DNA of 64,000 nt from Balaenoptera acutorostrata (GCF_949987535.1 NC_080067.1:50900910-50964909), one strand, 5' to 3'. Counted from the first letter of the stretch, positions 31,246 to 44,816 are shown. Made by a program: numbers and translations. Notes: a model not told the origin generated them from the letters alone.

Positions 31246-34200
31246 ATTTTCCCCTCCCTCATGATATAAAATACACTTAATCAAAGACAATTTTTAAGCA
31301 GCCAAAATCACACATTTCAAGTGTATAACCTTTTGATTGCACAATTTGATTCAAGGTCAGATAAACAAATAAATAAACTTTTTAGACTTGAAACATTCTT
31401 TTCCATCAAATATCACTTCCTCAGAATTTGTAGAGAAGAACATTTTACTTCTATTTACTGATTCATGACTAATATGCTGCTGTTCTGAATTGTTTATAGA
31501 ATAACAATTCAAATACTTTTAAAAAGCCCCCTGTATCTGTCTGTAGTTTATTTCTAGAGGTAGCATGAACTATAAAAATGCAGTTATCTTCAATTACTTC
31601 CACAAAAGAGAAGTGCAACTCGATGCTTTGGAGCGACTGAAGAGTTGAGTACCCATAATGCAATCTGTCTGCTTCCAGATATGGTCAGTTCAATTTCTAG
31701 GAGATCACTGCTTCAGTCAGCATATCAGTATTTCTTACAGAATGACAGAAACAAAATTCAATCATTTCAATTGAAAAGGAATAGTGATTTCTCTATTTAA
31801 AGCTTTGTTCTTCTCGGTTTCCATGGGGTTAAGACCATGAAATAAAACTTAGTGGCCAGGGTCCACCTCTGTGGAACTTAAACAAAAAAGTACTAACCAC
31901 AGCCTGGAATATCAGAGTGGAAAGAATACATACATAAAGAAACATGAATTATACTTCAGAAAGAGTACAGAGCTATGAATTTTCTCCTAAAGATGATTTC
32001 TTGATCTCCTGAGAATCTCTAGAGCACTTTTTATTGATGAGACAGAAATGAAAGCAGTCATTAACCTGTGCAACACTAAAAATAGTGCATAAATGGGAGG
32101 ATGTGAGCACCATGTATCATTCTGGGTAATGATGAAAGATAATGCATGGCTTTAAGACATTGACTTACCAAGGATATCAAGCATTCTTTCATAATAAATT
32201 CCAGTCAACTTGCATTTCTCTGTGGACCATATTTAAGGCCAAATGATAAATCAAGATTACTACAATGAGACTCCAGATTCTAGATTACATTAAAATCTGA
32301 CAGCATTCATGCCATGTAGCTGAAATTTGGGAGGTTACTTGTATGTAAAGGATGCATAATAGAATAGCCGTATTTCTTAGCACTTGCATTTTGAATATAT
32401 GAATTTTTGTAGCAATAAATAGAAGGGCAAGAGGAATGGTAAATACATTTTAAAAATAATTTCAAGTGATTTGTTCATAAATGTGAAAGATTGAGTATGG
32501 TATATTATATAAAAAATTAATACTGATTGCTTTATAACTGAAACTCATTGTAAGAAACACCTTATGTTTCCAGACAGTCTTGGCTTTCATGTCAGTCTAG
32601 TTCAGGAGAAATAGAAGATTGATGAAATTCAGCTTTGCTACAGATTTAATGGATTTATAGAGAAGTGGTTGTGAGTAAAGGGAAAAAGGAATAAAGAAGG
32701 TTTGATGTGGAGCTATTGAACCACTGATCCAATAATATGAAGGAGGAAATTTTCCAGTATAATTTAAAGTAAAGAGATTCATCTTCTCAGAGTTACTAAG
32801 AAAATATTAAAACTGTCATCAAGGAATATCTAATAATTGACAAGGTTTATGCACACCAACATATATTATATATAGGGACATCAATTTATCATATTTCACT
32901 ACAATTTTCTATTGTTAAAAGAAAAGCAATTGTACTTACTTGTTTTGGTGGTTAGGTACACAGATTTCAGGTCTTAGCTATTGACTTATTTTGGACTAAT
33001 TTTGGGAGAAATCCCTAGAACAGCAGAGATAGCAATTGAAAATTGTTAAAGATAAATTGCTTTAGTGATGAGTTTCTTAACTGAATCCATTGAAGACATA
33101 AATATAATTGAGGTAAATTATGTCTGTTATATGAATTTAGAGAAGAAATACTATTGGCATTCTTTTAACATGCCAACTTGATTGTTAAGCATTGTAAGTG
33201 AGTTAATGATATTTTTCCATTTTCTTCTCCTTATATTTCATGTTCAAAATGAGTACTCACAAATATACAATTTAAGTCACTTATACTATATATTTTTACC
33301 ATGTTTATTTATAAAAATTGATAATTACAAATATATGTATACATATAAAATATATTCTAATTAGTTTGAATATTAAATTTCAATAATCAAGATAAAATTT
33401 TAAGCATATGTGTTTATTTACTTGACTTCTGTGATTCTTCAGTCATAAACATATATGCGTACATATTTACATTTATAGCTCAAAGTGACATAGATTAAAT
33501 TGATATGAATTGCTGCCTTCAGTACCTGGAAAAATAACAAGAATTCTACCTGTGCTGAGAGTTTACTCCACAGCCACACTGGGCATCATGTCAAATGTTT
33601 GTCTTATCTTTTCAAATTGAAAGCCAGATTTCTTTTCTAAGACAGAATATATGCTAAAATCTATCTCAGCCTAGTTGCATTAATGACCATTTTCCTTTCG
33701 CATGACACTTAATCTTATTATGTGGGGCGATGTCTTAGAGGAGATGAAAGATGGGAGATGATGCCCCAAGAAGATTTTATTTAGAAACACAGACTGAATA
33801 TAGAAGAGTGTAGGAAGTGGTTTGGATCTGGGAAGTAGAGAATAACTTCAATTATCCTAGAAAATAAGAAAGAAATGTATTTATGGGAAATGTAGGACTG
33901 AACTGAATTAAATATGTATAGGTCAATTTTACTTAAATTTTTATCCGGAGTATAAGGCACTATAAAAGCAATAAACAGATTGATATCTATTATACTAATT
34001 TGACAGAGTAAGTAGAAATTAGACCTGGCTTAGTAAAAAAAGCTGAGATGTGAGAATCATTCACTTGCTGTCTCATCCTAGTTTTCTGATTCCTAGATAT
34101 GAAATTTGAACAATTTGTTCTGATAGTGGTAGTGGTGGTACTCATTGAATACTAAATACTTTCTAGGCAAGAATCAATGCTTTACATGACCTTAAAAGTC

Positions 34201-34854
34201 CTTTCAAGTCTTATATTTGGAAAACAGTAGATGGAAGCTTGCAACAAAGAGGGACAGAAAGTAATGACTATGGATTTTATTTGAGACTATTGAGAGAACT
34301 GAAATCTATAGCAAATGTATAAGAAAGTATCATTAACACTTAATGATGGGTTGCCTGTAGGCTGTTACCTCTGGAAGTAGGTAAAGTGCAAAAATGAAAG
34401 TTCATCTCTGGTGAATTTAAACTAAATAAAGCTCATTCTAGATGAAATTTATATATCACTTCTGAACCTTGAGTCCTAAATTGTCTAGACTGGAAATTCA
34501 CTGTCCATAATGATTAACTGCCCATTTTTCCTTCTCATTCTGTCTGCACTTTTTAAAACTAGGTGCTCATACAAAGTTTAGAGTATAATGCATTTCCTGG
34601 GGATTTGAATTTTAAAAGCCAGTTTTATACTGAATCAGACATCAATACATTATGGATTAGGACTCAAAAACCCAGTGCAATCTTAAGACAAATCTTGTGA
34701 TATCTAAGAAATATTATCTTATGCTCCCAAACTCCCTAAATTCCAGTTTGAGAAACAGGAGGTTGACTTATGTGTTTGGGATTTGTCTGTCTAGGGAAGA
34801 AGAATTTTTTGTGGCATAACTGTATGTATTCTTTTTACTGTTCCCTATTCTCAT
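31246..34854. other. 3.6 kb of unassigned AT-rich DNA
   Basis: The longest repeat-free-looking stretch in the window. Open frames (31,469-31,663 minus, 32,597-32,782 minus, 33,182-33,364 plus) are at most 64 codons and rich in Phe/Leu/Ile/Tyr as expected from AT-rich DNA. No exon is supported. Confidence 0.55.
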
Positions 34855-34890
34855 CACATTCAACATTTAACAAATATTTATAGAGTGCTC

Positions 34891-35268
34891 TTGTGTTCAC
34901 AATATCTAGTTATTCTCTCCTCTCTGGGCCAGCAGAAAAATACATTTTGTAGCTTATTTGAAATCAATCAGGGTCACGTGGCTAGTTCTGGTCAATCACA
35001 TATGACATAAAGTGAAAAATGCCACTTTTATTCTGAGACTATAAAAATATGTTTTACAATTATACAGAGTCTGTATTCTTTATATCAAGAATGGAAATGG
35101 CCATGGACTTCAGCTGGTGCAGCTAAAAGTCACTGTGCAGAGCAGGGTACCACATTAACCCGTGCATAAGCACATTTGTAGGACTTGCTGCATGAGCAAA
35201 AAGTAAAATTCTGCTTTATTAAACCACTAAGATTTGAGTGTTTCAAATAAGGCATTATAATGTAATAA
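34891..35268 (+). mobile_element. LTR, MaLR/MLT1-like
   Basis: Blocks include 'ggtcacgtggctagttctgg', 'tcaatcacatatgacataaa', 'aaaatgccacttttattctg', and near the end 'gctttattaaaccactaaga' and 'ttgagtgtttcaaataagg'. This is the layout of a mammalian MaLR-type LTR. It interrupts the antisense L2. The subfamily is uncertain. Confidence 0.55.
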
Positions 35269-35454
35269 ATACAAGCACTGCTATGTTTCCAGCATGGTTC
35301 CAGATCCTTGGAATTCATTGAAGGCCAAAATGAGACAAAAATCCGTCCCCTGCTAGAGTTTACTCTATAGAGGATCACAACATATGTAGTAAATATATTG
35401 TAAATAAATAAGGGGTTGGTGAAGGTGTGGAAGAAGAGCATAAGTAATATAACG

Positions 35455-35905
35455 TTTGTGGTAGGTAGAATAATGACCCCCCCCCAAAGATGTCATTCCC
35501 GATCACTGAAAACTTTGAATATATTTCCTTACATGTCAAAAGGGACATTACAGATGTGTTTAAGTTAAGGGTCTTGAAATGGGGAGTTTACCCAAGTAGG
35601 TTAAACGCAATCGTAAGAGTTCTTATAAGAGAGATGTAGGGGGCTCAGAGTCAACTAAGGAGATGTGATGATGGTAGCAAAAGTTGGAGTGATAACGGGG
35701 ACAAGAGCCAAAGAATGTAGTGACCTCTAGAAGCCAGAAAAGACAAGGAAATAGTTTCATCCCTAGAGAATCCAGAAGAATGAAATCTTGCCAACCCATT
35801 TTAGACTCTGACCTTCAGACTGTAAGATGGTACATCTGCGTTGTTTTAAGCCACTGTGTTGTTTAAGTTTATGGTAATTTGCAGCAACAATGAGAAACAT
35901 ATACA
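35455..35905 (+). mobile_element. MLT1 (ERVL-MaLR) LTR
   Basis: Well preserved MLT1 layout: 'gtaggtagaataatgacccc', 'aaagatgtcattcccgatca', 'atttccttacatgtcaaaag', 'gttaagggtcttgaaatggg', 'gttcttataagagagatgta', 'agccagaaaagacaaggaaa', 'tctgcgttgttttaagccac', and an end at 'aatttgcagcaacaatgaga'. There is a C8 run at 35,478-35,485. It is a solo LTR, old and inactive. Confidence 0.9.
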
Positions 35906-36419
35906 ATTACCTAAAAAGAAGTGTTACAAGATCTGCCTACTTTTTTGAGAATAGACTATATTTGGGATTGTAATAATTCAGGTGAGAGGTGATGATAGCT
36001 CAAACCTTGTTGGTAAAAGTAGTGATAGTTAGAATTAGTAGGATTCTGTATATGTTTTGAAGGTAGGAATTCCCTTATTGGTCAAATGTGATGACAGAAG
36101 AGACCATGTGAAACAATCTAAGAAAGTAGAGGAATGAGTAGACTAGTAAAATATATTGTGATATACTATAATTGCAAGGAGAACCAAGGGCCCACTTAAG
36201 CTGTGTGTGGACATGAATTTAATGTGGTATCATTTAGTACATTCCCCAAAGTCTAGTGAGGCACCTGGCATATCATCATTAAAGATCTGATGAATAAATT
36301 TTAAAAGGCTTGAAGTCCTCTTTAAAGATACTGAATTCATATCATAGGGATGACCTTTGCCTGTTTGATTTTCTACTTTTTCTTGTCCTTCTAAAGCACA
36401 TTTCACACTAATCATGGGG

Positions 36420-36790
36420 AAAAAAAGAAAGAACTACTTTGTTCTAGATGCTCAAGAAACAAACTGAGATCTGCATGCAAGAGGTTTATTTGAAAATATT
36501 TCTAGAGAAACAGAATTGGGACTAGGGCAATCGAATTGGGATATAATTCCAATTAATCCTACAAGGAGTTGGAATGTATCTTGAAAATTGTTGCAGCTGA
36601 GATAAGATTGGTGGAACTCCGTACTCTTTTATTAGCCCGTCATTGGATATAGGCTGCCCAGAGAGTGGGTGTAACATGTTCAAGGCAACATATTTCAGCC
36701 TAGGGCAATTCCCGAAGAAGGACTAAGATGTCAGATAAACGATAATGTTAGGAAAGTTCTTAGAGAGATAATTTTCAGTTACTAAATTCT
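36420..36790 (-). mobile_element. Possible LTR remnant (antisense)
   Basis: On the minus strand an AATAAACCTCTTGCATGCAG block (36,470-36,489 in complement) resembles the polyadenylation/R region of a mammalian LTR, and is similar to 'aataaacctcctgcatgg' near 50,335. The upstream part is too diverged to name. Confidence 0.35.
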
Positions 36791-37014
36791 CCACTTCTTG
36801 GTAAATATCCAGAACACTTTGTAATATAATTACCTCTTTTTCCACAGTAGCGACATTTAAATCTTTATCCAAGACTAGGGTCTAAAATATAGAAAAAACA
36901 TATGGTCATTGAGTCAGATAAGGATTATAAAACACTTATTCTGGCTGTTCAGTAGTTGGATACAATAATCCAAACCTTTACTTCTAGCTTCTCTAACTCT
37001 ATATTTTGAAATTA

Positions 37015-37018
37015 ATAA

Positions 37019-37057
<39 letters not shown>

Positions 37058-37060
37058 ATA
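37015..37060. repeat. (TAAA)n microsatellite
   Basis: About eleven uninterrupted AATA/TAAA units. Confidence 0.98.
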
Positions 37061-37875
37061 TCTAATTATAGCCCATTAACTTGATTTTGTAACCTCCTGA
37101 TGGTTTTCAATCTGAAGTTGGAAAAAGATGGACTACAAAACACAGAAAAGACACACCTACTCTTCATCCATTTAGCAAGAATTCGAGAAATTTCCTGGGC
37201 ACAGGTTCTATCCATAGGTAAAGTGGTCATAGAATATATAATCCAATCTCAGATTCTTTGAGAGTAAATGAGGCATAAACAAGGACTGTCCCACTCTACA
37301 TAGTGGGAGTTTTCCATCACTAAGCCAGGTCAAGGGTCAAAGTAAAGAAACCAGAAGAGCACAGCAGTGGGATCCCAGCAGTTGTTTGTCCTCTTCCCTA
37401 TTTTTCCTTTTGTTTCTCGTGTCCAGAAAAAGAGGAAGTCAAAAGACATTTGCTATGTACTAGAAGCTACTAACTGAGCTTGGATAAAACAGGGGAAAAA
37501 TATTAATTTGCAAGTTAAAATTGAACCCAAAGCAAAAAGTATCAACTACACTTGAATTGGCAAAAGCCACACTTGCCTGTGAAATGACACACAAGAAAGC
37601 ACTATGTTACTGGGTTATGATGCACTGAATAAAGTAGTATAAGCATATACTTGATGTCTCATTGAAACTCTCAGAGGTTGCAAGTCATGGAGAAACTATC
37701 TTCATGTGTAATTATGAGATAAAAAAGCAACCAAGGAACTTAGCTTTATTTGGATTCTGAAGGTTTTGTTTTGACTATCAATTATCCCAATTCCTCATAC
37801 AAATCTAACATACTTCTTTGTAACTGTATTTAATCAAAACTGCGTTTTAATTTTTTTCCAGAATTTTATAGAAGT
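37061..37875. other. Unassigned DNA
   Basis: No gene or recognised repeat. Confidence 0.55.
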
Positions 37876-38370
37876 TTATTTGGTGTGATGGTTAATTTTA
37901 TGTGTCATCTTGGCTGGGCTAAGGGATGCCCAGATAGCTGGTAAAACATTTTCGCTGGATGTGTCTGTGTGGGTGTCTATGAAAGATTAGCATTTGAATC
38001 AGTAAACTGAGTAGAGAATGTTGCCCTCACCAAAGCGAGAGGGCTTCATCCAATCCACTGAGAGACTGAGTAGAACAAAATGGAGGAAGGGTGAATTTGA
38101 TCTCTCTGCTTGAACTAAGACAACCATTTCTACCCTTGACATTGGTGCTGCTGGTTCTCAGGCTTTCAGTCTCTGACTGAATTACATCACCAGCTTTCCT
38201 GGTTCTCCAGTTTATAGATCATGGGACTTATCCGCCTCTATAACCATGTGAGCCAATTCCTACAAAAAATCTCCTCTTATCTATATCTATATCTATACCT
38301 AGATCTATATCTATCTATCTGTCTATCTGTCTCCTATTGGTTCTGTTTCTCTGGAGAACACTTACTAATA
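37876..38370 (-). mobile_element. ERVL LTR, MLT2-like (antisense)
   Basis: The plus strand reads 'tgtgatggttaattttatgt', 'gtcatcttggctgggctaag', 'gcttcatccaatccactgag', 'tgagccaattcctacaaaaa', then a TATC simple repeat at about 38,278-38,332, then 'ttggttctgtttctctggag' and 'cttactaatata'. It is the reverse complement pattern of the LTR at 2,168-2,574. No retroviral internal part adjoins it. Confidence 0.75.
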
Positions 38371-38669
38371 TATTTCATTAAGTATTTCACAGGAAGTGGT
38401 TGAAATGAACGCAGTAGGATACATTATCTTTCCTTCTCCCACCAGATCATTTGAATTTATATTTTTACCCAAATAATTTTCACAGAGTACTAAAATCATT
38501 AATGTTGAGCTTTTCTAATTTGAATGTGATTTCAATGGAACTTAAAGCAGAAAAGGAAGTATATTTACTGGAGACTAACTGAAACCAAAACCAAAGATAT
38601 ATTTTAGGAAATAGTATAGCTCATTAAATAAGCTCTTCTTACCTTCAAATTCAACACCGTCTTCTAGTC

Positions 38670-38803
38670 AAAAGGAGGAGAGGGAATTCCCTGTCGGTCC
38701 AGTGGTTGGGACTCTGTGCTCCCACTGCCAGGGCCCCAGGTTCAACCTCTAGTCAGGGAACTAAGACCCCACAAGGTGACGCAGCCAAAAAAAAAAAGGA
38801 GGA
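38670..38803 (+). mobile_element. Short tRNA-derived SINE of CHR type with TSD
   Basis: The head 'gggaattccctgtcggtcca' at 38,682 is followed by an A-box-like GGTCCAGTGGTTGG and a weakened B box near 38,740-38,751 ('aggttcaacctc'). The end is 'aactaagaccccacaagg' and an A-tail to 38,797. A perfect 10-bp TSD, AAAAGGAGGA, lies at 38,670-38,679 and 38,794-38,803, partly merged with the tail. This is the short variant without the long 3' body. Confidence 0.93.
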
Positions 38804-40182
38804 AAGTTTCAGAAGGAGCTTCGGAAGGAAATTTCAGAAACCTGGACCTTTTGAAACTAAAGCACCCCATGTATAACATGGAATAGAAAATAATATAAAC
38901 AGTTCTCAGTCATGCCACTGTTTTTCTTTACTATAAAAGCAAAGTTTTCCTGGCTTCTTTCCTATTTGAAGATACCTGATTAAGCTATGAATTCATTACA
39001 CACACTCCATGGTTACAACTTTAAATGTTTTCCTTAAACAACAGTGAAAAAACTGGTGAATCATATCACTTCCATACTATGGTAAACTTCCCCTCTCACA
39101 TACTTACATACTTATACTACATACTTACATATAAAGGCATCTGAATAAATATGTTCCTGCTTACAAGGTTTTTCTTGCATAACAAATCAAGACTGTTGTT
39201 ATTCATTCATTGTGTGTGCCCAAGTGTTTATAAACTTAGTATGCACAGGTTCACATTTGAACATTCATAGTTCATTTCTGCTCTCATAGTGTAAATTGTC
39301 ATCTTGAGAAATATATTGTCTGTCACTTTACTCTGCAGAGTGACCATTCTTTTGATAATGAAAACTATTGAATAATGTGATTCTTTTGCAGAACTAGATA
39401 ATCCATTAAAAGAAAGTAATAAACATCTGAGTGGTAAGAATAACAGAAAATCTATCTTATTTTCTGTTACCTATTATTCATTAGAGTAGAATTGAGTAAT
39501 TTTTCTCAAACAATTGATTTTAGAAATGTAGACTTTCTGTTCATTTTGCAAAACTTTGCTTTACTAATTTTTATTATAAATAATTTTTAAAAATTAGTGT
39601 CTTTTAAAATGTATTCTTAATTTTCTCTTAAAGAAATGTTAGTGCTTATGAAGTTTAAAAGCTAATTAATAAATAATAAAACATGCAAAATAAAAGTATT
39701 AAGTTATAGAATGGAAACTATACATAATTCAGGACATGAAACTAATATTGAATTAATGTAATAATCTTAGAAAATTTGGAAAACTTTCTATTTTAATACA
39801 AAGTTTCTTTTTTAAAAAAACAGTAATATTTATGTAGCTGCTTTTGTAGTAGAATAATTATTTTAAAATTCAGGCCAAAAACTAATTTGCAGGAAAAAAC
39901 AGTAACACAGAATCACAGGTAATTTAGCTTAAAAAGTTTTCCATTCTACTATGGTTCAAAAAGGATATGTTTTCATTCTCAAAAATGGGCCATAAAACTT
40001 TAAAACAGGAAAAATTCAATTACTCTTGTTTTCAATAAAACAGATTTTTAAAATATCATGAACCCAATAAAGAGTTCTAAGAATTATTTAGGAAAAAAAC
40101 CTTCATATTAACATTCATTCAGATTATAAACAGAAAGTATAGCATCTATGGCATACCTGAGTACCATACACTAAGCTCAATG
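38804..40182. other. Unassigned AT-rich DNA
   Basis: Nothing recognised except short CATACTTA-type near-repeats at about 39,101-39,132. Confidence 0.55.
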
Positions 40183-42765
40183 AGGGATTACTACAAGCAA
40201 CTAAATGCCAATAAAATGAACAACCTGGAAGAAATGGATAAATTCTTAGAAAAGCACAACCTTCTGAGACTGAACCAAGAAGAAATAGAAAAAATAAACA
40301 GACCAATCACAAGCACTGAAATTGAAACTGTGATTAAAAATCTTCCAACAAAAAAAAAGCCCAGGACCAGATGGCTTCACAGGCGAATTCTATCAAACAT
40401 TTAGAGAAAAGCTAACACCTATCCTTCTCAACTCTTCCAAAATATAGCAGAGGGAGGAACACTCCTAAACTCATTCTACATGGGCAACATCACCCTGATA
40501 TCAAACCCAGACAAAGATGTCACAAAAAAAGAAAACTACAGACCAATATCACTGAAGAACATCGATGCAAAATTCCTTAACAAAATTCTAGCAAACAGAA
40601 TCCAACAGTACAGTAAAAAGATCATACACAATGATTAAGTGAGGTTTGTCCCAGGAATGCAAGGATTCTTCAATATACGCAAATCAGTCAATGTGATACA
40701 CCATATTAACAAACTGAAGGATAAAAACAATATGATAATCTCAGTAGATGCAGAAAAAGCTTTTGACAAAATTCAACACCCATTTATGATAAAAACCCTC
40801 CAGAAAGTAGGCATAGAGGGAACCTACCTCAACATAATAAGGACCATATATGACAAACCCACAGGCAACATTGTTCTCAATGGTGAAAAACTGAAACAAT
40901 TTCCACTGTGATCAGGAACAAGACAAGGTTCCCCACTCTCACCACTATTATTCAACATAGTTTTGGAAGTTTTAGCCACAGCAATCAGAGAGGAAAAAGA
41001 AATAAAAAGAATCCAAATCGGAAAAGAAGAAGTAAAGCTGTCACTGTTTGCAGATGACATGATACTATACATAGAGAATCCTAAAGATGCTACCAGAAAA
41101 CTGCTAGAGCTAGTCAATGAATTTGGTAAAGTAGCAGAATACAAAATTAATGCACAGAAATCTCTTGCATTCCTACACACTAACAATGAAAAATCAGAAG
41201 GAGAAATTAAGGAAACACTCCCATTTACCACTGCACAAAAAGAATAAAATACCTAGAAATAAACCTACCTAAGGAGACAAAAGACCTGTACACAGAAAAC
41301 TATAAGACACTGATGAAAGAAATTAAAGATGATACAGACAGATGGAGAGATATACCATGTTCTTGGATTGGAAGAATCAACATTCTGAAAATGACTATAG
41401 TACCCAAAGCAATCTACAGATTCAGTGCAATCCCTGTAAAGCTACCAGTGGCATTTTTCACAGAACTAGAACAAAAAATTTCACAATTTGTATGGAAACA
41501 CAAAAGACCCTGAATAGCCAAAGCAATCTTGAGAAAGAAAAATGGAGCTGGAGGAATCAGGCTCCCAGACTTCAGACTATACTACAAAGCTACAGTAATC
41601 AAGACAGTATGGTACTGGCACAAAAACAGAAATATAGATCAGTGGAACAGGATAGAAAACCCAGAGATAAACCCATGCACATATGGTCACCTTATCTTTG
41701 GTAAAGGAGGCAAGAGTATACAATGGAGAAAAGACAGCCTCTTCAATAAATGGTGCTGGGAAAACTGGACAGCTATGTGTAAAAGATTGAAATTAGAACA
41801 CTTCCTAACAACATACACAAAAATAAACTCAAAATGGATTAAAGACCTAAATGTAAGACCGGACACCATAAAACTCTTAGAGGAAAACATAGGAAGAACA
41901 GTCTTTGACATAAATCACAGCAAGATCCTTTTTGACCCACTTCCTAGAGAAATGGAAAGAAAAACTAAAATGAACAAATGGGACCTAATGAAACAAAAGC
42001 TTATGCACAGCAAAGGAAACCATAAACAAGATGAAAAGACAACCCTCAGAATGGGAGAAAATATTTGCAAAGTAAGCAACTGACAAAGGATTAGTCTCCA
42101 AAATATACAAGCAGCTCCTGCCGCTCAATATCAAAAATACAAACAACCCAATCCAAAAATGGGCAGAAGACTTAAATAGACATTTCTCCAAAGAAGATAT
42201 ACTGATTGCCAACAAATACATGAAAGGATGCTCAACATCATTAATCATTGGAGAAATGCAAATCAATACTGCAATGGGGTATCACCTCACACAGGTCAGA
42301 ATGGCCATCATCAAAAAATCTACAAACAATAAATGCTGGGGAGGGAATTGAGAAAAGGGAACCCTCTTGCACTGTTAGTGGGAATGTAAATTGATACAGC
42401 CACTATGGAGAACAGTGTGGAGGTTCCTTAAAAAACTAAAAATAGAACTACCATGACCCAGCAATCCCCCTACTGGGCATATACCCTGAGAAAACCATAA
42501 TTCAAAAAGAGTCATGTACCACAATGTTCATTGCAGCTCTATTTACAATAGCCAGGACATGGAAGCAACCTAAGTGTCCATCGACAGATGAATGGAAAAA
42601 GAAGAAGTGGCACATATATACAATGGAATATTACTCGGCCATAAAAGAAACGAAATTGAACTATTTGTAGTGAGGTGGATGGACCTAGAGTCTGTCATAC
42701 AGAGTGAAGTCAGAAAGAGAAAGACAAATACCATATGCTAATACATATATATGGTATCTAAAAAA
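40183..42765 (+). pseudogene. L1 ORF2 pseudogene (RT and C-terminal part)
   Basis: Open pieces lie at 40,180-40,404, 40,639-40,911, 40,963-41,247, 41,313-41,513 and 41,529-42,083, each separated by a stop or frameshift. The catalytic FADD is intact at 41,047-41,058. The endonuclease domain is missing because of the 5' truncation. There is no possibility of function. Confidence 0.92.
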
Positions 42766-43124
42766 AAATGTTTTGATGAACCTAGGGGCAGGACAGGAAT
42801 AAGAAGCAGAAGTAGAGAATAGACTTGAGGACATGGGGATGGGGAAGGGTAAGCTGGGATGAAGTGAGATAGTAACATTGACATATATATACTACCGAAT
42901 GTAAAATAGATAGCTAGTGGGAAGCAGCTGCATAGCAGAGGGAGATCAGCTTGGTGCTTTGTGACCACCTAGATAGCTGGGATAGGGAGGGTGGGAGGGA
43001 GATGCAAGAGGGTGGGGCTATGTGGATATATGTATACTTATAGCTGATTCACTTTGTTATAGAGCAGAAACTAAAATAACATTGTAAAGCAATTATACTC
43101 CAATAAAGGTGTTAAGAAAAAAAA
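40183..43124 (+). mobile_element. 5'-truncated L1 retrotransposon
   Basis: It starts inside ORF2 ('tactacaagca') and runs through RT and the C-terminus into a 3' UTR, ending 'caattatactccaataaagg' plus 'tgttaagaaaaaaaag'. The ORF2 part is strongly similar to 19,555-22,100. Its 3' UTR differs from that of the L1 at 17,281, so the two belong to different L1 lineages. I could not find a convincing TSD. Confidence 0.96.
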
Positions 43125-43339
43125 GAAACAATATACAAGGATTAATATTGGCGGGAAAAATATAAATGAAGTACAGGATGTTTTCATTTAAATAAAGAAC
43201 AAGGGAAACTGATAATAAGCTGTTAATCTCCAAAAAATTCTGTAAGATTGCTTGAACAAGGATATTTAAATAGAAACCATTTGCATTTTTGTGTGTTCTG
43301 TCACAGCAAGTTTTTTGCTTGTTGTTTGTATTTGCTTTG

Positions 43340-44816
43340 TGGAAATGAATATGATGATCCTAAAATATTTATGCAAGTCCAATGGACTTAGAACTGCCAA
43401 GGCTGCCTTGAACAAGAATAAAGATGGAGGATTTACACTAGTAGATATAGATTATTATCAAGTTATAGCAATCATAATGTGTGGTATTAGCACAAGTATA
43501 TAAAAATACACTCATAGAACAAAAGGGAATGTCCAGAAGCAGAGCACACATATACAGTCACCTGACATGATCAAAGAAACACTATAGTGCAGTGGGTAAA
43601 AGGTAGCATTTTTAGCAAATGTTACTTTGGAAAAACAATGAATCTTTTACTCTTCCTCACACATACACACAAAAACTTTATAAATTGTATATAGCTCTAA
43701 ATGTAAAAGTTGAATAATAAATTTTTTTTAAAAATTGACTGAATAGATTCATTATCTTGGATTAGACCGAACTTTCTTAAACAATACCCAGACAGCAATA
43801 AACCAAAATGAAAAAAATGATAATATAGAATACATTGAAATTAAGAAATTTTAACAGAAGTAAAATTCTGAACAAAACAGAAGTAAGAGAGAAAAGCAAG
43901 TTACATAGTAGGAGAAGATACATCTTAATATCATGAATGATCCGTTGGATGAATCAATAAAAAAAGAAGGCAGGAAACCTAATAGCAAAAAGGAAGAACA
44001 AAAGAAAGATTTTGAACGACTTTTTATAAAAGAGGATATCTATTATCTACACTGCAGTACACATGTGAACGTGCTAATCTTCATACAAACCCGTCAGAAT
44101 AGCTCAATTGAAAAAAAAAGAAAAGAAACCAAGCAAAACAAAACAAATAAACTACAAGAAGGGCTGGCAAGAATTTAGAGCAACCAGAAACCTGGGGCAC
44201 TGCTGGTGAGAGTATAAATTGTTAAAATCACTCTGGAAAATTGCTGGGCAGCATCTCTTAAAGCTGCAAATGTACACTCCTATTTCCAGCATATGTATAT
44301 GCCTTACCAAAATCTGTATACATGTTTACCGAAAATTATGAACAGCATTAGCCAAACATTGGAAACAACTCAACTGTGCACTAACAATAGAATGGATATA
44401 TTGAAGTATATTCATACAATGCAACGGAAGATAGAAAACAAAACAAGCTACCATTTAACACATGATAGGATACATCTTGCAGAGATGATATCGAGGGAAA
44501 AAAACAGCAAAAACCAAAAAACCAAAAACCAAAACTCAAAAAGGGGAGCAGCCACAAAAAGTACATTCAGTGTGATTCTATCTAATGTGTAGAAGCAGAC
44601 CTCCATCAACAGTGTTAGAAGTAGGGATGATGGTTACTCTTAGAGGAGATACTGATGGGAAAGCACCATAAGGAGGTTTCTGGGACACTGGTAATGTTTT
44701 CCTTCATCTGGATGCTGGTTGGAACGTATGTGCTCTCTTTATGAAACTTTATCAAGCTATATACTAGTGATTTTTACATCTTTCTGTGTGTATGTTATGC
44801 TTCAAAAGAGTTTGCA
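43340..44816 (+). repeat. Old L1M LINE, ORF2 C-terminus and 3' UTR
   Basis: Diverged L1 ORF2 starts near 'aagtccaatggacttagaac' and 'gatggaggatttacactagt'. It continues through 'caaacccgtcagaatagctc' (44,086-44,105), 'cactgctggtgagagtataa', 'ttggaaacaactcaactgtg' and 'attcatacaatgcaacggaa'. It ends in a 3' UTR with 'atgatggttactcttagagg', 'ctggatgctggttggaacgt' and 'gtatgttatgcttcaaaaga'. The colinear order over about 1.5 kb is convincing despite low identity. Frames at 43,291-43,503 and 43,933-44,592 are remnants of it. Confidence 0.8.

Larger units (their letters stand above)
34855..36130 (-). repeat. L2 LINE (antisense), split by two LTRs
   Basis: Three colinear pieces are seen: 34,855-34,890 ('aacaaatatttatagagtgc', the complement of the L2 terminus), 35,270-35,450 ('gtcccctgctagagtttact' region) and 35,910-36,130 ('aatagactatatttgggatt', 'taataattcaggtgagaggt', 'gatgatagctcaaaccttg'). 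LTRs fill the gaps. Order and orientation agree with the antisense L2 at 50,465-51,140. Confidence 0.65.

Noticed and set aside
40183..43135. TSD for the L1 at 40,183
   Set aside because: I compared the 5' flank with the sequence after the tail ('gaaacaatatacaagg') and found no convincing match.
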